Below are positions 15,477 through 22,682 of a DNA stretch of 64,000 bases, in pieces. The stretch comes from Halomonas organivorans (GTDB lineage: Bacteria > Pseudomonadota > Gammaproteobacteria > Pseudomonadales > Halomonadaceae). The translations under genes and the position numbers were made by a program. Within the stretch, counting starts at the first letter, position 1. Every line of letters begins with the position of its first letter. The notes under the pieces are model-generated. The model saw only the letters and a program-made list of their open reading frames with translations, was not told the origin of the DNA and made no database searches. The stretch spans positions 1 through 64,000 of the forward strand of contig NZ_JACHXM010000010.1 of assembly GCF_014192055.1 (NCBI RefSeq), written 5' to 3'.

Positions 15477-16244
15477 TTAATAGCGATCTGCTGCGCTAGG
15501 TTGGTAATTCCAGGTACGCATCTGCCTTTCCCGCGCTTCCCCTCTGGCGTTTGCATCCAGTTCGGCGGCGAGACGGGCGGCTTCAGCGTTCTGCTGAGCA
15601 ATCAGCAAGCTGCGGATTTGCAGAAGTTGGTTGGCCTGGTTGCTGGCGAGCTGGTTGGCGTAACCAATGGCGGCAAGCTGGCCATCCGCGCCCTGGGCAG
15701 CGGATTGCAGACGTTCAAGCTGTCGAGCATCAGACGCCAGGTTATCCTGTTGCTGATCCAGCCCCCGGAAGAGCGCATCGTTGGCCGCTTTTTGCGATTC
15801 AGACGCCAGGCGACGGTTTTCATCCATCGCTGCACGTTCGGCATCCGTGCAACCGCCGCCATTGAAGCAGGGGGAACTCCGGTAATACGCTACGTCCTGG
15901 AACTTGCCCAGATAGGCATCGAGGCTGCCGAGCTGGTTCTGATAATGCTGAAGTGTATTGGTGGCTTGGATCAGATCATTAATCGTGGATTGTGCCCTGT
16001 CCCAGATATAGGCCGCTGGAGCCATGGTGTTTTGCAACTGGTTTTCATACTGCTGCAACTGCGTCTGGTACTGCTCGATCTGCTTGAGAGTCTGTGAGAC
16101 GGACTCCATCGCCGTCATAACGTTTTGCTGAAGGTTGGCGCCGTCGACGACAGGGATGCCCGCTTGGGCAGGCATGGAAGCAGTTAACGCCAAGGACATG
16201 ACTGCGACAGGAATTTTAGCCGCTAAAATTCTTTCTCTTCTCAT
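15477..16244 (-). CDS. trbJ: TrbJ, VirB5-like mating-pair protein
   Basis: The 255-residue exported protein has a signal peptide ending near MPAQA-GIPVVDG, a coiled-coil first half rich in Gln (TLKQIEQYQTQLQQYENQL) and a Cys pair in SPCFNGGGCTD, all typical of TrbJ. TrbJ is the VirB5 counterpart and is thought to act at the pilus tip. The palindrome GAATTTTAGC-C-GCTAAAATTC lies inside codons 5-11. Either the gene is controlled by a roadblock repressor or translation begins further in (ATG at 16199, shorter signal). I keep the longer start because the signal peptide is then of normal length. Confidence 0.85.
   Translation of the reverse strand: MRRERILAAKIPVAVMSLALTASMPAQAGIPVVDGANLQQNVMTAMESVSQTLKQIEQYQTQLQQYENQLQNTMAPAAYIWDRAQSTINDLIQATNTLQHYQNQLGSLDAYLGKFQDVAYYRSSPCFNGGGCTDAERAAMDENRRLASESQKAANDALFRGLDQQQDNLASDARQLERLQSAAQGADGQLAAIGYANQLASNQANQLLQIRSLLIAQQNAEAARLAAELDANARGEARERQMRTWNYQPSAADRY
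16211..16231. promoter_or_regulatory. KorA-like palindrome at trbJ
   Basis: GAATTTTAGC-C-GCTAAAATTC is a perfect 21-bp palindrome around a central C. Its core TTTAGC/GCTAAA equals the half-sites of the IncP KorA operator with one extra central base. It overlaps the first codons of trbJ. The same core occurs upstream of traI and in the origin region. The 286-bp spacer between traI and trbJ holds no convincing gene and probably contains the trb promoter. Confidence 0.6.
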
Positions 16245-16530
16245 GATTGAGTGCTCTTAGCTTCATCGTGACTAAGTTGCACTCACCAACCTGTAGCGGC
16301 TTGCTCATGAAGATTACGAGCCACTACCCCTACCGGAGAACCCAGCGGTGAAGTGTGGACCTCTACAGGGATAGCTCGTCACTTACTATCCCGGCGTCCG
16401 ACCTGCGCGACACCGTCAGAACGCGCGGCCAATGGTTGTTGAACATCGGTGTCATTGTCCTGGGGAACGGTTAGGCTTCCCAAGGGTTAATCGCATCTAC
16501 TGTTTGTTGCCGCCTTCCAAAGGGAAAGCA

Positions 16531-18312
16531 CTATAGTGAACGTCCCTTTTGCTGTCTTTTTGCCCTCTTGGCGTCCATCTCTGCCCGTAACTTGGCTTTG
16601 CGGCGCTCTTGCTCGCTCGGCCCCCATGGGGGCGGTGTCGGCGTCTTGCCCGCTTGTCCCTCAAGGTGAAGCGCATCGGCCTGGGACAGCGATTGCAGCC
16701 GGTTTCGGCGCACCGGGGGAGGCAGCTGACCGATAGGCGGCACGCCCGCCCGTTTGCTGCGGATCTTGGTCTGGGTGGTGCTCCCGCCGTTCGCCAGGGA
16801 TTGGCGGCGACGTTCCAGACCGGCATCCGCAAACCGGATCGGCAACTGCCCATCCACTGCCGCCCGGATCACCCGCGCTTTGAACTCTGGCGAACCGTTC
16901 ACGGTGATGCGGTCGCCATAGCGTTCCATCGCCATTCGCAGTGCGCTCTGAACGCCTGACTGGTCGGATTCCCTGGATACCTGGAGCCGGTCGCCATCGT
17001 CGCGTACGGCACTGGCCCCGGCCCGGTAAATGATGGTGCCCTTCTTGGTGATGCTGTCGATCACCGGCACATGGCCGGGCTTCGCCTGTCCCTCCCCCTT
17101 CAAGGTGTTGCCCTTGAGGCCCTGGGCGACCTCTCTGGCTCGCAACGCGACCAGGGCCCCGGTATCGCCCTGCAAGGCTTCCCGTTTGAGCCAGTCGGCC
17201 CAGGAGCGGCGTCCGTGGGCCTCATGGATCGCCTGGCGTTCCTCCCGGTACTGCTTCTGGATCGCGTCAATGTCGGCTTTCAAGGCGCTGCTGGCCTGCG
17301 CATACAGCACCTTCTTGGTCAGTCTACCGCTGGTGAACTTGATGGCCGCCCGCCGGGCCTTGCCCTTCTTCTTGGCGCTCTCAATCCGGCGGTCTTTCTG
17401 CCGCCGGGCTTTGTCCAGGGCCGCCGTCTTGTGGGCTGCAGCGCTCTGCTGTTCTGATTTGAACCGGGCGTAAAGCTCGGTGGTGTTCATGCGCAGCCGT
17501 ACCGGGTCTTTGCCGTACTGGCGGTGGGGTTTGGCCTGTTGCGCCTGGTCAGGCTCAAACGGGCCGAAACGGGCCTCTAACTTCGGCTTGGAGAAATCCC
17601 GCCCCAAGGTGCTCGCCTTGACCGCCGCGTCATCACCGGCCACGACAACCAGCCCATTCCCCCGCGCCCGGAGTTCCAGGCCATTGTCACGCATGACCTG
17701 GTGCAGCTCACTCCAGGACTGAGCGGCCTTGATCTCGTCAAGGCACTCGCGTTTGATCCAGCCAATCAGGCTTTCAATACCGGCGTGACGCTCCATATCG
17801 GCGGCTCGCGCCTCGGCCCCGCGTCGGCGCGGCATGTGGTTGTCCTGCTGCAACCCGTAATCCCGTTCCATGACCTCGCATAACTCGGCCAGGGTTTGGT
17901 GTGGGTAGTAGGGTTCGTGGATGATGTTGCGCGTCGGGTGGATCTTGTTGACGGCGATATGGATGTGCAGGTTGTCGGTATCGTTGTGAACGGCGCTAAT
18001 GCGCTGATGCTCTCCAAAGCCCAGCCCCTTGCAAATACGGTCCTCGATGGCCACCAGGGTATCGGCCTCAACCTGTTCCCCGGCCCGGAAGCTGACAATC
18101 AAGTGATAGGTCTTGTCGCTCTTCGCTCGGGTATTACCGAACTGGGTCGCTAGTACCTCGCTGACGGCATCCTGGACCGAATACGCCTCGCAGTTGATCA
18201 GCCGTACCGCACCAAGACGGTGCTCCTTGCTTTGCTCGTCGGTGATGTAGTTCACCAGACCAGCAAAGTCGGACTTACCTAGGGAGCGCATAGGGACGTG
18301 TTTGGCGATCAT
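16531..18312 (-). CDS. traI: TraI relaxase, MOBP/IncP type
   Basis: This 593-residue relaxase opens MIAKHVPMRSLGKSDFAGLV and has the catalytic tyrosine as residue 22 (VNYITDEQ), the position known for RK2 TraI; this fixes the start at 18312. The metal-binding motif III is HNDTDNLHIHIAVNKIH. The C-terminal half is basic and helical. TraI nicks oriT and pilots the strand to the recipient. It follows traJ closely, with a KorA-like palindrome in the short gap, and its oriT is visible upstream of traJ. At 593 residues it is shorter than RK2 TraI (about 730). Confidence 0.93.
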   Translation of the reverse strand: MIAKHVPMRSLGKSDFAGLVNYITDEQSKEHRLGAVRLINCEAYSVQDAVSEVLATQFGNTRAKSDKTYHLIVSFRAGEQVEADTLVAIEDRICKGLGFGEHQRISAVHNDTDNLHIHIAVNKIHPTRNIIHEPYYPHQTLAELCEVMERDYGLQQDNHMPRRRGAEARAADMERHAGIESLIGWIKRECLDEIKAAQSWSELHQVMRDNGLELRARGNGLVVVAGDDAAVKASTLGRDFSKPKLEARFGPFEPDQAQQAKPHRQYGKDPVRLRMNTTELYARFKSEQQSAAAHKTAALDKARRQKDRRIESAKKKGKARRAAIKFTSGRLTKKVLYAQASSALKADIDAIQKQYREERQAIHEAHGRRSWADWLKREALQGDTGALVALRAREVAQGLKGNTLKGEGQAKPGHVPVIDSITKKGTIIYRAGASAVRDDGDRLQVSRESDQSGVQSALRMAMERYGDRITVNGSPEFKARVIRAAVDGQLPIRFADAGLERRRQSLANGGSTTQTKIRSKRAGVPPIGQLPPPVRRNRLQSLSQADALHLEGQAGKTPTPPPWGPSEQERRKAKLRAEMDAKRAKRQQKGRSL

Positions 18313-18328
18313 GAGTGCCAGCCCCACA

Positions 18329-18343
18329 TTTTAGCGGCTAAAA
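18329..18343. promoter_or_regulatory. KorA-like palindrome between traJ and traI
   Basis: TTTTAGC-G-GCTAAAA sits in the short gap between the traJ stop and the traI start. It shares TTTAGC/GCTAAA with the sites at 16211 and 21361. A repressor bound here would block transcription from traJ into traI or an internal promoter. Confidence 0.55.
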
Positions 18344-18346
18344 AAA

Positions 18347-18718
18347 TCACGACCTGGCCCTTGGCTGCACCACGGATTTCAACACCTGGCTCATTTCCTC
18401 CTGAGTGGCTTCGATCCTTCCGAGCAGGCTTAGGATGGTAGCCGCCCCGAAGTGAGCCGTTCGCACGTCATCTGTCAGCCAGAGCTTCAGTAATCCTCCC
18501 AAACGACCCAAGTCTCCATTTACACGAACCAACTCGCGGACATACTCGTAGTCCATAACGCCATTGACCTGATAGCCCTGCCCCACTTCACGCAGAAAAC
18601 AGGCAACGCTTAGCCCTGCCTGCCTGGCGTTGGATTCAATCAGTTCTCTCTCTTCCGGAAGGCAGTACACCTTGAGCGGAGTGCTGTTCTTCCGTGTCAC
18701 CCTTTGCTTCTCACTCAT
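18347..18718 (-). CDS. traJ: TraJ, oriT-recognition protein of the relaxosome
   Basis: The 123-residue protein starts at the ATG at 18718 after AGGAGCT. Residues 15-60 resemble a ribbon-helix-helix DNA-binding domain (LKVYCLPEERELIESNARQA), followed by YVRELVRVNGDLGRLGGLLK, the signature of IncP TraJ and related MobC proteins. TraJ binds the inverted repeat beside nic and recruits TraI. The predicted site lies 64-132 bp upstream of the start. The traJ-traI order matches IncP plasmids. Confidence 0.88.
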   Translation of the reverse strand: MSEKQRVTRKNSTPLKVYCLPEERELIESNARQAGLSVACFLREVGQGYQVNGVMDYEYVRELVRVNGDLGRLGGLLKLWLTDDVRTAHFGAATILSLLGRIEATQEEMSQVLKSVVQPRARS

Positions 18719-18781
18719 GCCAGCTCCTATCTCAGATGCCATGCCTTGCAGAGCAGGATTTCCGTTGAGCACCGCAGGTGC

Positions 18782-18850
18782 GAATAAGGACCAGTGAAGA
18801 GGCACACCACGCTTGCGGGGTGGGACTACTTCACACATCCTGCCCGCACT
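18782..18850 (+). other. Origin of transfer (oriT), IncP type
   Basis: The plus strand carries AATAAGGACCAGTGAAGA, then an imperfect inverted repeat around CCACGCTTGCGGGGTGG, then ACTACTTCACACATCCTG followed by CCCG. Order and wording match my recollection of the RK2 oriT, including the nic core YATCCTG/C. By that analogy TraI cuts after G18842. The site lies upstream of traJ as in IncP plasmids. Confidence 0.85.
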
Positions 18851-18959
18851 TCAGCGTTGATTCTTGTAGGTACGTCATGTGCAAAGCAGTGCTATTTCTC
18901 TGCATTTCGTTGCACGGGTCTGTTTTTTCCTGTGCCTCCGTGACATACCGCCACAAAAC

Positions 18960-19050
18960 CTTATGACGCCGACACTTACAGCGATAAAGTAGCGCTCCAG
19001 AAGCGGTAAAGCAGCGATCTAACAGCGATTTACACATAGCGGTGTCCTTG
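18960..19050. repeat. Candidate origin repeats (CAGCGAT units) in the 18.85-19.15 kb spacer
   Basis: Within the non-coding spacer between oriT and the P-like gene, CAGCGAT appears three times (ACAGCGATAAAG, GCAGCGATCT, ACAGCGATTTAC) next to A/T-rich runs and a TTTACACA stretch that loosely recalls a DnaA box. Together with the TrfA-type iterons just to the right this looks like part of a replication origin. I see no gene here. Confidence 0.4.
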
Positions 19051-19096
19051 CGCTTTCCACATTCAAATACACAGCTTTCCACGCGGCTTCCGCACT

Positions 19097-19143
19097 GCCC
19101 CTCAAATGTCAATGAATCAGAAGCGCTGCCCCTCAAGTGTCAA
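19097..19143 (-). repeat. Two TrfA-type iterons
   Basis: Read on the minus strand, TTGACACTTGAGGGGC (19143-19128) and TTGACATTTGAGGGGC (19112-19097) are spaced 31 bp apart. Both fit the TGACAnnTGAGGGGC consensus that I recall for RK2 oriV iterons bound by TrfA. No trfA gene is in the window. They lie just downstream of the P-like replication gene. Confidence 0.7.
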
Positions 19144-19152
19144 TGAAAACAC

Positions 19153-19911
19153 TCAAGTCTTGTCGACCGCGTTGCGTAGAGCTGTAAGTCCATGCGCGGA
19201 ACTCATTCGATGAGGAAGACCCGCCGCCTTGACCGCTCGGTTCGCAGCCTCGTGCCCAGCTCGCTCTGCAAGATCGGCGGGGCTACGATTGCGGTCACTC
19301 TCCAGCAGCGCATAGGCCGCCAGTTGTTCGCCATTCATCAACCGATTGACCAAGGCCCCATACTCTTGGATGAAGTGACGTTCGAGACGTGACCAAGCCG
19401 ACAACGCCGTGCTATGTGTAAGCTCCCACCAACCGACGGCGCTACCCGCCATCCTCACGGCTTCATGGCTCCAGTGCCATCGGGTCGGTTCATGAGCATG
19501 GGCGCATACCTCACGCCACGCCTCCTCCAGACCGGGCATCCCAAAGTCCTCTGGGCGCGGCTCACAGAGAACCGAGAATGCAGCAGGTTGCGGTGGCCAG
19601 GATTCGTTACCCGTACGCGTTGCTTCCTGCACCACCTCACGACAGCGTTGAATCCCCAGCTCCAGGTGTCGGCGAGTCAGAAAAGCCAGCTCAGCCATCC
19701 AGACACCTGATTCATCGAAGGCGCCCCACTGGCCCGTGAACTTCCAGCCGAACAACACACCCAGGGCATCAAACAACTGATCCACATCAGCTTCTCCGAT
19801 CAGCGGGCCAGTCTTCGTCGATGATTCCCCCACTCTGTTGAGCTTTGGCGCGTGCGCGTGCTTCTGCGGCGGTAACACGGCGAGATGGAGTGCGTTGGCG
19901 GCGATGTCCAT
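19153..19911 (-). CDS. Lambda P-like replication protein (helicase loader candidate)
   Basis: The 252-residue protein starts at the ATG at 19911 behind GGAGG. The start overlaps the upstream O-like gene by 125 bp in another frame, so the two are cotranscribed and probably coupled. The middle (DQLFDALGVLFGWKFTGQWG, then LTRRHLELGIQRC) resembles phage replication protein P and similar plasmid proteins, which bring DnaB helicase to the origin. I recognise no Walker motif, which fits P rather than DnaC. The assignment rests on this resemblance and on the O-P gene order beside iterons. Confidence 0.65.
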   Translation of the reverse strand: MDIAANALHLAVLPPQKHAHAPKLNRVGESSTKTGPLIGEADVDQLFDALGVLFGWKFTGQWGAFDESGVWMAELAFLTRRHLELGIQRCREVVQEATRTGNESWPPQPAAFSVLCEPRPEDFGMPGLEEAWREVCAHAHEPTRWHWSHEAVRMAGSAVGWWELTHSTALSAWSRLERHFIQEYGALVNRLMNGEQLAAYALLESDRNRSPADLAERAGHEAANRAVKAAGLPHRMSSAHGLTALRNAVDKT

Positions 19912-20677
19912 TAGCGAGTCCTCCGGTAGTGGACTGAGCTGCGAGCACATCTTTGCGCAGCCAGTCGGCAAGCTTGGTATGCCAGGCAGCCGTACTGGCC
20001 GTGCGACCAGTATCGGCATGGTGGGCCGTGAACTTGGCGAGCTGATATCGCTCGGGAGCCAGATCAGCTGAGAGACCTGCTCGTAAACAGGCCATCGACA
20101 GCTCAGTCAGGTCCGGCGTCCATTCGAGCGTCATGGGAAAGCGATCCGAACGCATTGGGATGGCTGACGAAGATTCTTGAAGAGGAACTGCGTCACTGTT
20201 CTGATCCGCTCGACCAAGCATCGACTCTCCCGCCTGAGAGTGAGAGAGGTTCATTGATGGTTCATTGGTGGTTAGGAGGACACCAGATGTCCAGGGGCCC
20301 TGGTCACCAAGTGTCCGGGGGCCCCGGACTCCACGTCCCTGGGGGGTGGACTCGGTGTCCAGGGGGGTGTAAGTCCTCTCCGCGACTCGATTTGCCAGTC
20401 TCAGTTGATACAGGTTGCTGGTCTGTCCCGCCGCATTCCGACGAGGCTGAATGCTGAGTAACTGATACTCTTCGAACTCACGTAACCAACGGCGAACGCT
20501 CTTGGTACTGGACTCACAGCGACGTGCCAGAGTGGAGATGGCTGGCCAACACACCCCCTCTTCGTTGGCGTTATCGCCCAAAGCTACCAACAGCAAGCGA
20601 CGCCCAGCCTTGTTGTCACGCTCGTTCAGGTAGCTCAGTTGGACATCCCATGCCCAGTTCATGGCGACAATACTCAC
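19787..20677 (-). CDS. Replication initiator with winged-helix and DnaT-like domains (O-like)
   Basis: This 296-residue protein has an N-terminal helix-turn-helix of the replication-protein type (NEEGVCWPAISTLARRC, then STKSVRRWLREFEEYQLL). A linker precedes a DnaT-like single-strand-binding segment (YQLAKFTAHHADTGRTASTA, then WHTKLADWLRKDV). Such proteins start replication of phages and integrative elements. It probably begins at the GTG at 20677 (GGGG at good spacing); ATG 20662 is the alternative. It lies between the small HTH gene and the P-like gene on one strand. Confidence 0.7.
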   Translation of the reverse strand: MSIVAMNWAWDVQLSYLNERDNKAGRRLLLVALGDNANEEGVCWPAISTLARRCESSTKSVRRWLREFEEYQLLSIQPRRNAAGQTSNLYQLRLANRVAERTYTPLDTESTPQGRGVRGPRTLGDQGPWTSGVLLTTNEPSMNLSHSQAGESMLGRADQNSDAVPLQESSSAIPMRSDRFPMTLEWTPDLTELSMACLRAGLSADLAPERYQLAKFTAHHADTGRTASTAAWHTKLADWLRKDVLAAQSTTGGLANGHRRQRTPSRRVTAAEARARAKAQQSGGIIDEDWPADRRS

Positions 20678-20720
20678 GCCTTACCCCTTCGTATCCGCTT
20701 CACTTTGCCGCTCTAACCGC

Positions 20721-20933
20721 TCAGGCTTCATCAATCAGCCCTGCAACGTCGGTTGCACGGAAATAGACACGCCTTCCAACCTTCCTTTTGGCGGCATTCC
20801 ATTTCACTGCAAACTCTGACTGGCTCTGCAAAGATATTCGGAGACCATCGGGACTACGCTTCAATAATTCCGATAAATCGGTCAGGGAGAGCAGTGGTCC
20901 ATAACGTTCAAGCAACTGTTCTTCGGTTGTCAT
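20721..20933 (-). CDS. Small HTH DNA-binding protein (AlpA/excisionase-like)
   Basis: The 70-residue protein starts at the ATG at 20933 after GAGGTG. The central LLSLTDLSELLKRSPDGLRI and the end VGRRVYFRATDVAGLIDEA form a MerR/AlpA-like winged helix in which the last strand reads a bound site. It is first in the operon with the replication genes, 43 bp upstream of the O-like start. It could be an excisionase, a regulator of the rep operon, or both. Two GTATAG repeats about 100 bp upstream are candidate targets. Confidence 0.65.
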   Translation of the reverse strand: MTTEEQLLERYGPLLSLTDLSELLKRSPDGLRISLQSQSEFAVKWNAAKRKVGRRVYFRATDVAGLIDEA

Positions 20934-21026
20934 AAACACCTCAAGATAACGCAAAGCAAGACTTCACTTTCAATATTTACGCCATCTTGAAAAAACTTTC
21001 AACACTTTGATTTTGTTGTTAAAAAA

Positions 21027-21070
21027 GTATAGCTATACGCCAACTTAAAAGTTTATCTATACTTTTCCAT
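21027..21070. promoter_or_regulatory. GTATAG repeats upstream of the rep operon
   Basis: GTATAGCTATAC (21027-21038) is a perfect 12-bp palindrome. On the minus strand a similar AGTATAGATAAAC lies about 22 bp away. They stand some 95-130 bp upstream of the small HTH gene in strongly A/T-rich DNA. They could be its operator and promoter. Confidence 0.4.
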
Positions 21071-21139
21071 CAGCACCTCAGTTAAAAAAAGAACCACCAA
21101 TCCCGCATATAAAACTCGAACAACAACCAAAGCGACCCT

Positions 21140-21228
21140 GCCCCTCAAGTGTCAACAAACAGCTTGAGTCGATCACCTTATGCACGAGACTTGGTCAATG
21201 CATTTTATTTCACTGACACTTGAGGAGC
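21140..21228. repeat. Second pair of TrfA-type iterons, inverted
   Basis: TTGACACTTGAGGGGC on the minus strand (21155-21140) and TGACACTTGAGGAGC on the plus strand (21214-21228, one mismatch) face each other about 60 bp apart. With the pair at 19.1 kb they flank the replication genes. The region from 20934 to 21511 has no gene; it holds these iterons, a KorA-like box and a long inverted repeat, and is probably an origin and control region. Confidence 0.6.
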
Positions 21229-21360
21229 ACTTTTTATAACCACAATCCTTCAGGCACATATGCATATGGGAAAACATGTCCAGCATGAGGAATGCTAGGC
21301 AGGAGAGGATGGCATTGAGTATGCGCACCACTGAGGTCACACCAGAAAGGCAGAAGAAAC

Positions 21361-21373
21361 TTTAGCCGCTAAA
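21361..21373. promoter_or_regulatory. KorA-like palindrome in the origin region
   Basis: TTTAGC-C-GCTAAA is the third copy of the 13-bp core also found at traI and trbJ. It stands upstream of the rep operon, which suggests that one repressor controls replication and transfer together, as KorA does on IncP plasmids. No korA gene is visible in the window. Confidence 0.55.
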
Positions 21374-21414
21374 TTTTTCCTATGCGTCACTGAGGGATGA
21401 TCACCCTCCAATCG

Positions 21415-21450
21415 ATGTAGTATGTTGTATACTACTACAACATACTACAT
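21415..21450. repeat. Perfect inverted repeat with 15-bp arms
   Basis: ATGTAGTATGTTGTA and its exact reverse complement are separated by TACTAC. The unit is highly symmetric, A/T-rich and 42 bp from the KorA-like box. It could be an operator, a partition site or a recombination core. It lies about 60 bp past the stop of the membrane-protein gene, but without a T-run it is a poor terminator. Confidence 0.65.
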
Positions 21451-21511
21451 ACAAACCCAAGAAAGCCAACCGCCTTTGCTTACAACTCATTAACAATAAT
21501 AAATACAAACA

Positions 21512-22540
21512 TCAGCTTTCATCGCCTTGACTCTCATGAAGAGTCCAAGATGCAATAGATGACGACGATAGTGTCAGCTTTAATGACTCTAAATGATCTC
21601 TGTCGACTTCCAAGTAAGCTTCTCGCCCTAACCTAGAGAGAATGAGCACATCTTTAACCACACAAAGACCACCATCTTTATCTAACACATTGATTTCAAG
21701 CGACTTAAAAAGCTCGCACCCCTCCTTCTTAAGAACCAACTCAGAAGCTTCTATATTTCCAAATTTATATATTCCCATCACACCATACGGAATCCTATCG
21801 AATCTCCCAAAGGATATGAATATCATAACAATAGCCATAAGACCTAGAACAAACTCTTTTGCGTATGGAGAGGAAGCCCCCTGAGGTGAAGCGGATGCAG
21901 TATTTATAAAAACAATAAACATCGCTGACAAAAAACCCAAAAACCATGACCTATCACTAATGCTTTCAAACTCAACGACTGACAGCCTAAAAACCAGATA
22001 CAGTGGAAAAAAGATAAAAACAGCAGAGCAGAATGTCGCAGCCACTAAGAAAACAAACTCTTTACCTCCCTTGACCACACCAAAGCCACTATAAAGGCAT
22101 AGATAGAATAAATACATCAACGCAACAAGACCCAGGGTTAACATCCAACACCAATTCCCTAAAAAAAGGCTTAACCCTAAACTGACATAAACAGTAAACA
22201 GGGGAATAGAAAACCAAATCAACAGGTTACGAAAACCAGAACTAGCACTACCCTCTAGCCAGTACCTTTTAAGTTCTGAATTATCCCCCAAGAACTCCCA
22301 CACCCCTCTCCAGAACGACCCAGCAAAAATCATCATAATCAGCATCATTATGATGATCACAATTGAAGTGACCGAAGCTGCCGCCGTTATAGTTACCGAA
22401 GACTTTAAATCAAAATCCGGCATGTATCCTATAAGAGCGTAATAAATTACAAAAATCACACCACCTATAAGAAGCACAGCTGACCAAAACACACTAGCGA
22501 CATTTTCATATAAATACTTTTCCAGCTTTTCTTTATCCAT
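21512..22540 (-). CDS. Hypothetical multi-spanning membrane protein
   Basis: The 342-residue product starts at the ATG at 22540 after AAGGTGG. Up to seven hydrophobic segments fill residues 15-255 (for example SAVLLIGGVIFVIYYALIGY and IVIIIMMLIMMIFAGSFW). The last 90 residues form a soluble domain (LVLKKEGCELFKSLEINVLD). I recognise no family. The gene is strikingly AT-rich beside the GC-rich integrase, a sign of separate acquisition. Lying between the integrase and the origin, it is in a cargo position; immunity, exclusion or phage-defence roles are all possible and none is shown. Confidence 0.7.
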   Translation of the reverse strand: MDKEKLEKYLYENVASVFWSAVLLIGGVIFVIYYALIGYMPDFDLKSSVTITAAASVTSIVIIIMMLIMMIFAGSFWRGVWEFLGDNSELKRYWLEGSASSGFRNLLIWFSIPLFTVYVSLGLSLFLGNWCWMLTLGLVALMYLFYLCLYSGFGVVKGGKEFVFLVAATFCSAVFIFFPLYLVFRLSVVEFESISDRSWFLGFLSAMFIVFINTASASPQGASSPYAKEFVLGLMAIVMIFISFGRFDRIPYGVMGIYKFGNIEASELVLKKEGCELFKSLEINVLDKDGGLCVVKDVLILSRLGREAYLEVDRDHLESLKLTLSSSSIASWTLHESQGDES

Positions 22541-22682
22541 AACCACCACCTTGCTTAATATCGTCTCATGTTACAATATGAGCACTAAAGTGATCATCAC
22601 CATCTCGAGCTCGCATGTTTGTTCTGATTTTACTCAGGACTTTCCTGTCTTTGTCTCCAACTGGCTAGAACAGATCAAACAG

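Noticed and set aside
18831..19136. A 101-codon frame over oriT and the candidate origin repeats
   Set aside because: The DNA is explained by oriT, iterons and CAGCGAT repeats; the translation is Cys-rich and unlike any protein.
19153..20677. TrfA as the identity of one of the replication genes, because of RK2-type iterons
   Set aside because: Neither product shows TrfA features by eye. One has a winged-helix plus DnaT-like layout, the other resembles lambda P, and the order is O-P.
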